This document shows, piece after piece, positions 13,301-24,528 of a DNA stretch of 64,000 nt. The notes beneath the pieces were generated by a model. It saw nothing but the letters and a program-made list of their open reading frames with translations. It was not told the origin of the DNA and did no database searches. Location of the stretch: the NCBI GenBank assembly GCA_027943335.1, contig BSBK01008829.1, forward strand, positions 1 through 64,000. Direction: 5' to 3'. The position numbers and the translations under genes were made by a program. Source of the DNA: Chamaecyparis obtusa (taxonomy: Eukaryota; Streptophyta; Pinopsida; Cupressales; Cupressaceae). Position 1 is the stretch's first letter. Every line of letters begins with the position of its first letter.

Positions 13301-13721
13301 TCTAACAGTTGTCTCACCATTTCTAATAAAACTATCATGTCCGAAGGATATCTTGGCAACTTCTTTTGAGTGACTGTGCTCCCTGCCACCATGATGTATG
13401 TGGAAGTTTTGAACTAGATATAAAACTCCTCTAGGGCCTTCACCTTGGAAACAACTTGTTATGACATCCTTTTTCCATAATTGACTTTGATTGAGTGGAT
13501 AATGGAAAAAACAAAGGCATCATTGATGATATGATATTCCAAGCTATCTTCTGTGAGATACTCTTTTTTGACCAGTTGAGGGTATATTCTAAATGACCAA
13601 GCAATTGGTTGACCCATGTCCCCAACCTTCACCAATCCTAGGTACACTACTCTTGCAGCCAGTAGATACATAATGTATGAAGTCATGTAGAAGTGAGGAT
13701 CACTCTTAACCATGATGGTTT

Positions 13722-14054
13722 TGTTACAAGTAGTAGTTGTCATTGCACCAAAAAATCAACTTGTTAATGCCTGATACAACCACTAGATTTATAGAAGAGA
13801 CGGGAGCTAGTTAAACCATGTCACAAATCTTGAGGGGAAGCTGACCATTTTCCCAACAATCTCCCCCTAGCGCTACCTGAGGGGATTCAAACCTATGACC
13901 AAGCTCTAATACCACTTGTTACAAGTAGTAGTTTTCATTGCAGTAAAAGATCAACCTGTTAATGCCCGATACAACCACTAGACTTATAGAAGACATGGGA
14001 GGTGGTTAAGCCATGTCACGAATCTTGAGGGGAGCACTGACCATTTTTCCAACA
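13722..14054 (-). mobile_element. TRIM mini-retrotransposon, copy 2, complete
   Basis: Two direct LTRs, 13722-13858 and 13917-14054 (137-138 bp), begin TGTTAC and end CCAACA on the plus strand. They flank a 58-bp interior, and perfect GGTTT duplications lie at 13717-13721 and 14055-14059. On the minus strand the interior starts with TGGTATTAGAGC, one change from the initiator-Met tRNA primer site, and ends with a purine tract GCTAGGGGGAGA before the 3' LTR. Total 333 bp, no ORF. It is inserted in the decayed minus-strand ORF at 10380-14723. Confidence 0.95.
13904..13915 (-). promoter_or_regulatory. TRIM copy 2 primer-binding site
   Basis: On the minus strand TGGTATTAGAGC lies two bases inside the 5' LTR. 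It would pair with the 3' end of initiator-Met tRNA. It is followed by GGTTTGAATCC, which resembles a tRNA B box. Confidence 0.85.
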
Positions 14055-14723
14055 GGTTTCCAAGTCAAACCTAGCCTATCTCTCCTTTATCCTTTTGATG
14101 AGAAGGATCATCCATGGCTCTAGTTGGATTGATCTTTGTAGTCCATACACTTGGCTGATCATAGTGATGGATTCTCACATATCCTCCTTCGTATAGCCTC
14201 TCTTCATGTCTATTTTGTCAAGAGTTTTCTTTGGTAGAAGTTGCATGAGGTAATCCCTACTTACAATTTAATGGGATAGATAGATAAATTTATTAAAAAA
14301 ATTCATCCCCTTGCCTATACAGAACCCATAAAACTTGTCTATCCCTTTTGTCGAGTGGAAGACATCCTCGATATTATTTGGCCCAAGGTCCAATACCACT
14401 TCTACCATGTTTTTCTTTACTATCCTTTCATCTAGTATGTAGTGGTTCACTAGTGTGACTATCAAATCTAAAGAGAGGATGGTCACATGGTGTGTTGTTG
14501 CATTCACTAGTGAATAGTATACTAATGAAGTGCAATCCTCAGATCTTCCTACTGGTTGGGCACATTTCACAAAGTAGTCATTACAATTGGCATTCCCAAT
14601 ATTAGTGCCCATGATCTTAGAATGTAGGTTCCCCACCTTGGACAGTGCATGGTAACCCTTGAATTGATATTGCATGGAAAGGAATTTCACCTTTTCCAAC
14701 ATTCTAAAAAAAAAATGGGACAT

Positions 14724-15880
14724 GAATCAGTAACAAATACATGATATTAGGAGAGATTAGTAATAAAAAAGAATGAAAAAACCAAGATACCCTAGCAAAC
14801 CCAAGCCTAAAGGCTTCAAAAGGGTAGTTTTGACATTTCAAACCTTCCAACTTTGAAAGGATATGGTCCCTCTAAAAAACTGAAATGACAAAAAAAGTCA
14901 TCATGCTATCAAAGCTTTGGCCTTTCAAAGGGCCAAACATCATGTAATTTTTGGTGTCTGAAACTTTGAAAAGGTGAGGTTTCAACTTGGTTTCTAGTGA
15001 CCCATTGAATTTTGGCATTTCAGAGTGTGACAATTTTTGGGGGGCAAAAGTCTTAAAGTCCAAAAAGTGGACTTGGTGAAAAAAACTCAAGGTTTGATTT
15101 TTTGGCACTTTAGGAGTGTGAAAGTTTGAAAAGAATTGGGGCCGATTGACTCAAAAAAATTAAAAAAAGGGTTAGAGCCCAAAAATGAGCTTGAATAGAG
15201 TTTGACCACAAACTTGATGCAAAGGGGTCCAAGGGCACAATCCTACAACCCTAAAGTGATGCCAAACAAGACCTAAAACTCAAACCCTAGCGCAAAAATC
15301 CTAAGAACTAACAAAAAAGAAGAAGAAGAGAGAAACAAAGAAAGATGAGAAAAACCTACCTCAACAAAGCACTCATGAGAAAAAAGAGAGAAGAAAGAAG
15401 AAATCCAAAGAGTGATAAGACAACTGGACACCAAATGCACTCAAAAAATATCTAAAAAAAGATATTAGAAAAATGCAACAAGTGACCCAAAAGGTTCGCT
15501 CTCTACCTTTTATAGGCTTCTAGTGGGGGTGATGTCAGCCACCTTCACCCATCGACCTTTCAGACTTTTAGGGGTCTTTGACCTCTGAAAGGCTGATTCC
15601 CAATTTGGGAAATTAGACCTTTAGTGTTTTAGACCTCTGAAAGTCTGATAACTTGCATGTGGGAAATGGGATTCATTTGTTGGCACGATTAAGGTATTTT
15701 CTACCTTTCGGCCTTTCAAACCTAGGGAATGATGAAAGTGTGAAAGGCCAAAAATTGACAAAGAAGGTAAGAAAACAACCCCTAAAAAGGGTCTAATAAA
15801 CTAATAGAACTTAGAAAAATCTAAAAATTAGGAGGGCCCCTTGGCCAAGTGGCCTAAAAAAGGGAAGTGTTCTTGTGGAA
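14724..15880 (-). other. Leader or LTR-like region upstream of the unrecognised ORF
   Basis: On the minus strand this region has a good TATA box (15506-15515) and then a pyrimidine-rich stretch with CTTTCTTC/CTCTTC words (15300-15470), the look of a plant LTR or 5' leader. An AGGTAGGT donor-like site lies near 15357. Words such as CTTTCAAAGGGCC and CTCTGAAAGGCTG recur throughout. LTR ends could not be paired. The short frame 14872-15108 has no recognised motif. Confidence 0.4.
15506..15515 (-). promoter_or_regulatory. TATA box, minus strand
   Basis: CTATAAAAGG on the minus strand, about 30-40 bp upstream of a pyrimidine-rich leader. It is oriented towards the decayed ORF at 14723-10380 and could be its promoter. 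Confidence 0.5.
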
Positions 15881-16952
15881 CCACAACAAATAGCCCTGAC
15901 AAAAAGAAAGGGACAAACCTCAATATCCCCTAATCATCCCACTATCAAAAGATCCTATCTTGCGAGAGCTAGACACAAAAAAACTTCAATGATAGTAATT
16001 CTCCCATCATCATATCAAGATCAAATAAATCTTTTTATTCACATCCAGTGTGTGCATGTATGTTTTCGTATTATCCAAATTCTTCATCAAAGGTGTCTCA
16101 GATTCTTAACCAGTCATAATCAAATCTCTGCCCACAAGCCTAGATTCAGTGAAAAGTCATTTCAACATTGCTCTACTACCAAAAAGGCATTTATAGCCCT
16201 AGTAGAGGTTGCTAAAGTCATCCTTCTCCTCCTCCGAATGAGCTTGTTTGAAGTTTTAAACTTCTGTGGAGAGCTCTTAGACTCAACATTTATCATATAG
16301 AAAACAATATGCTTGAGTGACTGTGTTCTATATATTACTTTACTTCTTTTACTGTTGCTTCAATTTTCTTTAACAAACCAAGGTAGTGTTTAGGTTGTGC
16401 CACCTCTTCATTTTCATTTCTAATTTTTTCTTTTTTTGAAACCTAGGTAGCGATTAGACTGTGCTATGCAAGCATTTGAAATTTTCTCTTTTCTTGTTGA
16501 CTTTTTATTTATGTGTTGCTCCTTTTTTTTGCTTTCTTTCTCTTTTATTTTAGTCCATATTTCAGGTGAAAAAGGGTTTTGACTCCTAACTTTGTTCGTG
16601 ACCATGGGTGTTACTTGGTTCTAACTCGAATCCTATCCAAGAAACTGCCAATTCTAAATTATTTAAGATGTGTGTTAGTGTCAAGAATGGTTAGCTCCAA
16701 AAAAATCTACTTGATGACTTTGAAAGGAAAAAACCTCAACTTCAACCATTGTATCTGGCTCCTTACAAGATAAAATCTAGTAAAAAATGTTTGACAAAGA
16801 AAGACCTTCATCCTTTTGTCCAAACTACTTGGTGCAGAGCACTTAGTTAAAAGAAAGCTACCCCCTAATAGACATGAACTAACTGACCCAAAGAAAAGGA
16901 CACAAGACAAGACACTAAACTAGGAGAAAGTACAAGAAAAGATCAGAGTCCT
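15881..16952 (-). other. Region 3' of the G1 integrase, no gene supported
   Basis: On the minus strand this follows the end of the G1 integrase at 16953. It contains AG-rich and T-rich tracts (16420-16560) and weak peptide-like frames (16707-16910, 16420-16605) without motifs. The 141-codon plus-strand frame 15875-16300 has no recognised domain. It probably contains the 3' non-coding part of G1. Confidence 0.4.
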
Positions 16953-19151
16953 TCAAAACTCGAGGTAATGTTTGAGATATTGGCCATTGATAGGCAATGG
17001 GACCAGATCTCCATCAATAGAACTAATTTTGAAAGTGTTCTCTCCTAATATTTCTTCTATTTGGAAAGGGCCTATCCACAAACGTTGGAATTTAGTGTTG
17101 CTACCTAGTTTTTCTTTCACTTTATCCCATATAAAGGGTATGTGCAGGATCATGGTATGCCAAACTAGGCCCTTAAGTGGCAATAAAAATTCAGAAAATT
17201 AGGTTTAGGCAAGTTGACATAAAAATTGGAACAAGTTATAAATATTATATCAAAAAGATGTAAGAAGAGAATCTATAGAAAATTCAATTTAGTTTGTAAT
17301 ATGCTAGGCCCTTTTTGAAAAAAAATTATTCTTTGTTGAAAATTTCAAATTTCAATGTAGTAGTACAAAAATTTCAGGAAAAAAATAAGTAGGTGTATGT
17401 CTGACCACCTTAAACACAATCAAATGATAATTTTTTTTACAAGATTCTAGATATAAGTACTAGACTCATGTTTAGATGTGACACATGTTTTTTTGTAATT
17501 TTTTTCTAACTAAATAATTAATTATGATTTTTCTTCTACAAATTTTCTAGGATACAAAAACTTTCATGTCTGACCACGTTAACTTAGTCTAAACATTATC
17601 AAATTGAATTTTATTTTTATTTTTCTTGTAGTCGGAAAAGAATAGAATGTGACACATGTTTTGGATTTCAAAAATGTTATACAATTTGAAAGTTATAGCT
17701 ATTTTTCAATAAGTCTATCAATCAGGACTAGACAAATAAAAAGTAGGTGTATGTTTGACCACATTTAGCAAAATCAAATGATAATAACTTTTTTAATAAG
17801 ATTATAGATAAAAGTAGTAGACTCATATCCAGATGTGATGTATTTTTGTTTATATATTTTTTCCAAGTAAATAATTAATTATGATTTATCTGCTACAAAT
17901 CTTCCTAAATATAAAAACTCTTGTGTTTGACCACCTTAACTTAGTCTAAACTTCATCAAATTGAAAGAACTATTTATTATTATTGTATTAGGTGAAGCAT
18001 AGATTGTGATGTATATTCTAGATTTCAAAACTGTTATATTGTTTCAAAGTTATAGTTGTTTTTCAAAGAGTCTATCAATCAAGACTTTTTTTTCACATCG
18101 CCACTTTTGGGCATACCATGATCTTGCACATACCCTAAAGACTAAATCATAAATCCTAAAAGCCTTTATTGTTTCTCTTTTGTCAAACTAATGCTTGACA
18201 ATAGTTTGATGCTTCGCCACATGTTATAAGGCCATGGTTCTCTTTTCTTCTAGATCCAAAAGGTTCATGAGGCAAACTTGCACCCTATCCTCGCCTTCGA
18301 CGTATTGATCCATAAATCTCAAGATTGGTATTTTTAGGTTCATAGGAAAAATGGATTACAGACCATAAACTAACTGGTAAGGGGAAGTTCCCAAAGCATT
18401 TTTAATTCTCACTCAGTCAGTCCACAAGGCATATTTCAACTACATGCCAATCTTGAGGATTATCATCTAAGAGGTGTTTGATTATAGTTTTCAAGTTTTT
18501 GTTCGTCGATTCAGCAACCCCATTCCCTTGTGGATAGATTTTTTATGAGAATTGGAGGATTACCTGATTTTCAAAGGCCCTAGATAAGAGACGTAGATGA
18601 GAAATATGGTGCATTGTCACATACCAGAAACAAAGGCATACCAAACTACATGATAATGAACTCCAAGAACTTGGTTACTACTTCTATGGTGCAATTTCTA
18701 AAAACTTGTGCCTCTATCCACCATGTGTAGTATTCTATTGCGGTCAAGATGTATCGATGTCCTGCTGAGGAAGGAGGGTTAATTATTCCTAAAAAATGTA
18801 GCCCCTATTTAGCGAATAGAGGTACCTCATAAATTGGTTGTAGGGGCATTATAGGATGTCTATTGCAAATGATACTAGTTTGGAAAACATGACATCAATG
18901 CACGTGATTGTGTGCACTTTAAAAAAGGTAGGCCAATAATAACTAGACCTCAATATTTCATGTGTCGTGGCCTCAACTAACCCATTTTGAGTGCCATACT
19001 TGTCATCAAAGTCCATGAGAAGTTTCTCAACTTCTTTCCTATCCAAACACCGTACGTAAAAACCATCATAATTGCGCTTGTAGAGGTTTCCTTTTTTTAG
19101 CATATAGGAACCAATCCTATTCTTTAGGGATCTCCTTTGGGATTCATTCAA
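16953..19151 (-). pseudogene. G1 gypsy integrase, disrupted by TIR copy 2
   Basis: Read on the minus strand. The zinc-binding N-terminal region is 19151-18849 (ATTHEILRSSYYWPTFFK). The catalytic core is about 18850-18200, with PSSAGHRYILTAIEYYTWW, LVCDNAPYF with its Asp, and YPQGNGVAESTNKNLKT with the catalytic Glu near 18510. The C-terminal domain is 17135-16956 (FQRLWIGPFQIEEILGEN). The first catalytic Asp appears replaced by His (GLHFLG), there are several stops and at least one frameshift, and a 1-kb TIR element interrupts it at 17136-18135. Removing that element and one TTTA target copy leaves the frame open across the junction. Integrase would insert element cDNA into the genome; this copy is dead. 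Confidence 0.9.
17136..18135. mobile_element. TIR DNA element, copy 2 (1000 bp)
   Basis: The ends GGGTATGTGCAGGATCATGG and its inverted partner CCATGATCTTGCACATACCC are flanked by TAAA on both sides (17132-17135 and 18136-18139), a 4-bp target duplication. Inside are two diverged tandem units of about 340 bp. Each contains, on the minus strand, 'agctataactttcaaattg', 'tttagactaagttaa', 'cataattaattattta' and 'catttgatt...ggtggtcagacatacacctac'. No transposase ORF. It interrupts the G1 integrase. Confidence 0.9.
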
Positions 19152-19169
19152 TCCTTTAGGACAATGGTT

Positions 19170-19968
19170 TTAGAGCAAGTAGTAAACTATATCTTGGTAC
19201 CATACATCAATTACTATCCCTTCATTGGTGTATACTTGGCATAGTAATTCTTGGTTTGTCTCAGCTATCATTTTGGTGAGGCCTTGACCTCGTACTACCT
19301 TCATCAGTTGGATATTTATATCAAATTCTTGCAATATGGCCATCATTTCCCCCTTCATTCTCCTAAATTATTTTTCATTAACAAGAAATTGACAACAAGA
19401 TCCAGAATAATAGCAATAGCCTTGCTCCTATAGATGTAATGTATGAACTTCTTGACGATCTTAACTAGTGTAAAAGAGTGCTTGTCAAGATTGGGATACT
19501 TGAGTTTAGCAATTTTTAGTAGGAAAATCATGAAGGCTATTGATCTTTCATCTTCTCCCTCTTTCTTTTGGGAGACAATTCTTGTGCACAAATGCTCTAA
19601 TGTAAAAGAGTAGACCTTGAATGGCAGAGTGTAATTTGGACTGACTAAAACCAGAGTGGTAGAAATGAATGTCTTAATCTTTTCAAATGCTTCTTTTGTA
19701 GGAGTATTCCATTCTATCTTTGCATCCTTTTTCAACATGTCATTCAAAGGATGCACTATCTCAGTGAATCCACTAATAAACTTCTTGACAAATTTAATCT
19801 TTCAAAAGAAAGATTTTTGTTCTTTTCGACTATTTGGGTGAACCAGTTTAAGGATAGCCTTGACCCTTTCATGATCTATTGAAATACCCATCTTAGAGAT
19901 GATATATCCTAGAAGCTTTCCCTAGGTTACCCCAAAAATGTACTTTTTGTGATTTAGTGAAATTCCAT
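19170..19968 (-). pseudogene. G1 gypsy RT tail and RNase H
   Basis: On the minus strand this starts in the RT thumb or connection region (GISLNHKKYIFGVT, then GKLLGYIISKMGISIDHERV), just after where the YVDD box would be. It continues through the RT-RNase H linker (PTKEAFEKIKTFISTTLVLV) and a gypsy RNase H (19756-19355) whose expected TDAS catalytic motif reads YSFTLE, so it would be inactive. The tail FDINIQLMKVVRGQGLTK runs into the integrase with no second RNase H between. The 5' part of RT is missing because element C is inserted at 19969. The rest of this gene should lie beyond the right edge of the window. Confidence 0.88.
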
Positions 19969-20241
19969 GGGTATGTGTGGATAATGGTATACAAAAAAGT
20001 GGCAATGTGAAAAAGAAGTCTTGATTGATAGAATCTTTGAAAAACAACTATAACTTCCAAATAATATAACATTTTTAAAATCTAAAATATACATCACATT
20101 CTATGCTTCACCTAATACAATAATAATAAACAATTCTTTCAATTTGATAAATTTTAGACTAAGTTAAGGTGGTCAAACACAAGAGTTTTTATATTCAGGA
20201 AAAATTTGTAGCACAAAAATCATAATTAATTATTTAGTCGG
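19969..20241 (+). mobile_element. TIR element C, left part
   Basis: Begins with GGGTATGTGTGGATAATGG, a variant of the family terminus, followed by AAAAGTGGCAATGTGAAAAAG and the first internal unit as in copy 2 (reverse orientation). It stops after CATAATTAATTATTTAG at the left LTR of element B. The continuation is at 34639. Inserted in the RT gene of G1. Confidence 0.85.
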
Positions 20242-21929
20242 TGTATCCTCTTAAAATGGAAGCACTTCCATGATAAGAGAATTTATCCCTCTCAGTAGGT
20301 GTTTTGGGATCATGTCAAGTGCATTTAATGGGTCCTTGACTTTGATATGTCTTTCTCCCCATTATCCACTTCTTTTCTACGCTTGATTCCTTCATTCTAG
20401 GTGAAATTAGGGCTAGGATCCCTAGGATTCTCCTTAATTTCCCTCTTCTATGGAACTATTTTCTAGATAGGAATTAAAAATAGGTCCTCTTGGCCTTCAT
20501 CATGTTCCTCATAGGATTTTGTGCCTCTCCCTAGCACTCAACCCTACTTTGACATCATTTCTAGGTCTCCAGGCACTCTCATGACCTCCTATTTTTTATT
20601 CTGGCATCTCTGGACTGAGACCCTAAGATCTATAACCTCAAGGTAAAATTCAACCTAAAGGGGTCAATGACTACCTAGGGGGTCAAATTTTACCTAAACC
20701 TTGACCTAGGTTGAGGTCGAGCTCATCCTTGACCCTGAGTTCATGTTTTAAGGTCTCGTGATCTCCGGTTGTCGGGTTTCAGAAATAATTGTTTTCCTAC
20801 TTTTGGGTCAACTGTTTTGGTCTCCGAAATGGTAAAATCTAAAATTATTTTTAATTTAGGTCCATTCCTAAAGGGTTGAGGCCTAATTGGAATTTAACTC
20901 CCCAAGGTGGCCCCTCTAGAGGATTGTACCCTAGATCACTATAAAAGGAGGCCTTCCTCTCTCATTTTCTCCATCAAGTTTCCAAGAAATCTCATGATCA
21001 AGGCATCAAGTTTTCAATCTCCTCTCTCAAGCTCTCAAGGTGATAAAGAAATAATTAATTCTAGAAAGCATCCATTCAAGCATTCACATCCTCTTCTCCA
21101 TCTAAATTCTCCATTGAAGATCAAGGATTCAAGCATTCAAGCCATTGAAGGGATTTGGCTCAAGCATGCAAGATTCATCATTCAAACCCTAGATCTAGCC
21201 ATTATCATGATGTGATCTTCCTTCAAGATCCTTTGTTCATCTTCTAGATCCATTCATTTTTCTATCAAGGTGGATTCCAAGCATACAATCATGGAGGTTT
21301 GATTTACATTTATTAATGTTATGTTCAATCTTTCATATTAACATACTTGATTACATTTCAAATACAATTTTCATATCTATTGAATATCATAGCTTTGTTG
21401 TTAGATTTACTTCTACTACTTACTAGCATTCTCCATTTCAATTTCAGTATTAAGGTTGATTCCAAACTAGGGTTTGACCAAGGTAAACCACCCAAATGAA
21501 CAACAAAAACCCTCTTTTTCTTGTAGGTACAGGTGCAAAACTGTGGATTTGAGCTTGGATTTGGATACCCTTTTCACCGAATTTCTGAGATCTGTAAACA
21601 AAATCAACTTCAGCTCTCAGAATAGAAATGTAGCCTTTGACCTTTTATGAGGGTCAAAGACTACCTATGGTTAGAAAGACAAGATTTCTCAGTTTTCTTC
21701 ATCTCGGCATTTCCAATTTGGGATAGGTTGCAGAATCACCCAAAACTATACACAGGCACTAGAAAATAGGTATTTCCAAATTAATTTCATGATGAGGTAT
21801 GTATCTTATTTTATCTAATTTAAAGTATTTCCCCTACAATTCAAATGTACATGTTAAATATTGGCTTTGGGGTCTCTTTTATGTGCAAACCATTGTTCTA
21901 GGACCCCATCCATATTTTATACTATACAT
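20242..21929 (+). repeat. 5' LTR of element B
   Basis: 1688 bp, TGTATC...TATACA. It pairs along its length with 25879-27536. A TATA box is at 20940-20948 (TATAAAAGG). The 102-codon frame 20907-21215 lies over the transcribed part of the LTR and is repeated in the 3' LTR, so it is not treated as a gene. Confidence 0.92.
20940..20948 (+). promoter_or_regulatory. TATA box of element B 5' LTR
   Basis: TATAAAAGG, conserved at 26547-26555 in the 3' LTR. Transcription would start about 30 bp downstream. Confidence 0.7.
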
Positions 21930-21931
21930 TT

Positions 21932-21948
21932 TGGTGAACCCATGATAG
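21932..21948 (+). promoter_or_regulatory. Putative primer-binding site of element B
   Basis: TTGGTGAACCCATGATA lies two bases after the 5' LTR end at 21929. It has the TGG start expected of a site pairing with a tRNA 3' CCA. I cannot name the tRNA with confidence. Confidence 0.5.
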
Positions 21949-22205
21949 AAAACTCTTTCTTTTTGGTGTTAGATTTACATTTTATGTTAGATCTTACATT
22001 CTTATAAAAGTAGATTTCCTTTATTCTCTTGCATTTATATTTCAAAAATACCAAAAACATTTTTGCAAAATTTCTTAAAAAATACAAAAACATTTACATT
22101 GCTTTGTGGAATTAGATGTCCTATTATGTTTAATTTCCTTTTCATGCTTATAAGTTTGATTTGAATGCATTGGGATATATATAGATCTATTTTCTATGCA
22201 TTTCT

Positions 22206-24528
22206 TTGTTTTTTATCATGTTGCACAAGTTGTTTCAAATATTTTCCAAAACTTCTTCTATAACTTTTGGGATTACACAACATTCTCCTCTTAGCTTACC
22301 ATTGCATGATGTTACACCTAGAAATATTTTATCTAGTGCGTGTGATGTTTCTTTGTCCTCTTTTGAATTTCCTTGTAAGGATATATTAGAGCAAGAAGAT
22401 GAATTTAATCTATCTCTCCATCATATTTCTCTTTATGGAGATGAGTTGAGGATTGATGTTAATTCTTCTCTTAATTTATCTCTTTTCTATGAACCTACTT
22501 TAGAATACAATTTACCTTCTTTCCCCTCTAGGGATCCTAAGATGTGCTTTATTGGTAGGGATGATAATCCTCCTATTCCAGATGAACCTTTGGATTTGGA
22601 TGTTGATTACTCTCTTCCTCATGACACCATTGTGGATGATCCCTTGGATAAAGACATTGATTTATCCCCTCCTCATGAAGATGCTTTGATACAAGAGGGT
22701 GACATATTCATACATGATGATAACTCTTTTTTCTAAAACACACTCCCATTATGAAGAAATTTTAGTGAAAGATGAGGATATCATAGATGCTTTACCTCCA
22801 TTTGAGATTCCTTCTAGTGATGAGGCATTAGTGGAGAATGATATGAATTCCCTTAATGCTCTCCCTTTTAGTGATGATCCTATGGAGAATCAAGATCTTA
22901 CCTCATATCCTCCTAGGATGTCCTCTTTTCTTCCTTCTTGTGAATCTATTTGTAGTGTTGAGATGAATAAAATGGTTTATCCTAAACCCTTGTTGACTAT
23001 CAAAGGTAAACTTATGGAGTCTTTATAGTCTTTCAATGATCAAGATTTGATAGCTCGCACATATTGTACAAGGAATAACCTTCACCCTAATATGGTGGTT
23101 TCTACTTCTTTACCACCTTAACATATTCTTCCTCCTCCACCTCATCTTTCTAGCAAGGAGTAAGATTTGATAAACCAATTGCAAAATACTCCTGCCAAGA
23201 TTTCTTTATGGGAGCTTCTTCAAACTTCACCTACCTACTATGAAGTCTTGCAAAAAGCTCTAGCAACTCTTCCTACTCCACCTCCTAATCAAGATAACAT
23301 TAAGAACTTCTTATAATGAATGCATGCTACCCTATGTCCTCCTCACATTTTATTTACTTAAAAGGATTTACCTTCTAAAGAAGTTCAAAATTGGTACGAT
23401 GCTCTTATGGTTGTTGTTTCTATCAATAAAAGTATCATTCATAGGACCTTGATTGATAATGGATCTGGGCTTAATGGTTTTAGCATGGACATGCTCAAAG
23501 TGATTAATGCTGATCTTTCAACTATTCAACCTAACAATGATCCTATACGTGGATTTGATAGCATTGCTAAGAACACTTTAGGAATCATTACCTTACCTAT
23601 CAAAGTAGGACCAGTCATCTTGAATACACCTATTAATGTTATGCATGGACCTCTCAATTATAACCTTCTTTTGGGTAGACCTTGGTTGCATGAGATGCAT
23701 GTTGTTCCTTCCACCCTTCATCATAAAGTCAAGTTTATACATAACAACGGGATGTATACACTTCATGTGGATGATGAACCTAATCCTTGTCTGAATATTC
23801 AAACTTACAGTACTCTTGTTCCTAATAATAATCCTTCTTCCTCTAATGCTTTTCCTGATGATGATTGGGGAACCTTGCATTTTAATCCTACCTTTATTGG
23901 AGAGTATAAGGTTAATGATCTTTATTTTATGAAGAAAAAAAGAGAGTTTGAACAATGATTTTTTACTTCTAAAACCCCTTGTAATAACTTTGTCACTACT
24001 TCTATGCACAATGAATCAATCAAACCTAATAAGGATGATATTGTGACTGTTGAAGTTCTATTAACTCCTTCTGATATGGCTTCTTGTTATGGTCCTGTTT
24101 ATCATTTCCTTGTTAAACAAGGATTTAATAGTCAAGGATGTGGTAAGGATAAACAAGGAATTCAAATGCCCTTACACACTGGGGGGCATGAGCATTCTTA
24201 TGGATTGGGATTTAATCCTCAAAAACAAATTAATGTTAACAACATCTCAAATAACACATCAAAACATGATGCACCTATGAAGGAATTTGACCAAGAAGTT
24301 CTTTTGCCTAAACTCCTTCATGCTAAGATGATTACTACACCTAAATGCAAAAAGAAACGTAGTCCACACTTGAAGACTCTTCCTTTTTGTTTATATCATA
24401 GATTTCATGATCACTTTGTTAATGAATGTCAAGCTTTACACTATAAGATTAGGCATCTCATTGATAGTAATGTTATTTATATATCATGTGGCAATGAGTT
24501 GTATTTCAATCCCATTTTCTCTAAATAA
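22206..24528 (+). pseudogene. Gag-protease polyprotein of element B, with G-patch-like segment
   Basis: Open from 22206, with a shift of frame at a T-run near 22730, then one frame to 24528 with a few stops. The N-terminal part is acidic (VDDPLDKDIDLSPPHEDALI). Before the protease comes TPAKISLWELLQTSP, a motif common ahead of gypsy proteases. The retropepsin is about 23407-23800, with catalytic LIDNGSGLN and NLLLGRPWLHEM. A G-patch-like segment follows at about 24105-24220 (KQGFNSQGCGKDKQGI, then YGLGF), and a Cys/His segment CLYHRFHDHFVNEC near 24390. The reading frame ends before any polymerase. The protease would process gag; the G-patch may bind RNA. Several stops make it inactive. Confidence 0.8.

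Larger units (their letters stand above)
10380..14723 (-). pseudogene. Long unrecognised minus-strand ORF, broken, with TRIM inserted
   Basis: A series of minus-strand open pieces reads as one decayed protein: 14723-14268, then (past the TRIM) 13743-13459, 13392-13159, and 12384-12193, 12141-11920, 11369-11103, 11021-10809, 10691-10440. Breaks are mostly single in-frame stops; for example, the frame ending at 14268 continues directly past one TAA. The N-terminal third is globular. The middle (about 11.4-12.5 kb) is rich in Glu, Pro and Ser, and the C-terminal third looks helical and charged. Total coding length without the TRIM would be about 4 kb. I find no protease, RT, integrase or zinc-finger motif. 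It could be an extra ORF 3' of the pol of G1, which lies upstream on the same strand, or the single ORF of a separate non-autonomous element starting at the TATA box at 15506. Confidence 0.5.

Noticed and set aside
13859..13916. tRNA-derived SINE, because of GGTTTGAATCC
   Set aside because: It is flanked by two direct LTRs with TG...CA ends and a perfect 5-bp TSD, so it is the interior of a TRIM. No A-box or tRNA fold was found.
13722..14054. Cassandra-type TRIM with 5S rRNA promoter
   Set aside because: The LTR shows no 5S-like A-box or C-box segment and is shorter than Cassandra LTRs.
15875..16300. 141-codon plus-strand ORF as a host gene
   Set aside because: No recognised domain, composition like neighbouring repeats, and the opposite strand fits the 3' region of G1.
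20907..21215. 102-codon ORF, repeated at 26514-26822
   Set aside because: Both copies lie at the same place in the two LTRs of element B, starting near the TATA box; no domain, so treated as LTR sequence.
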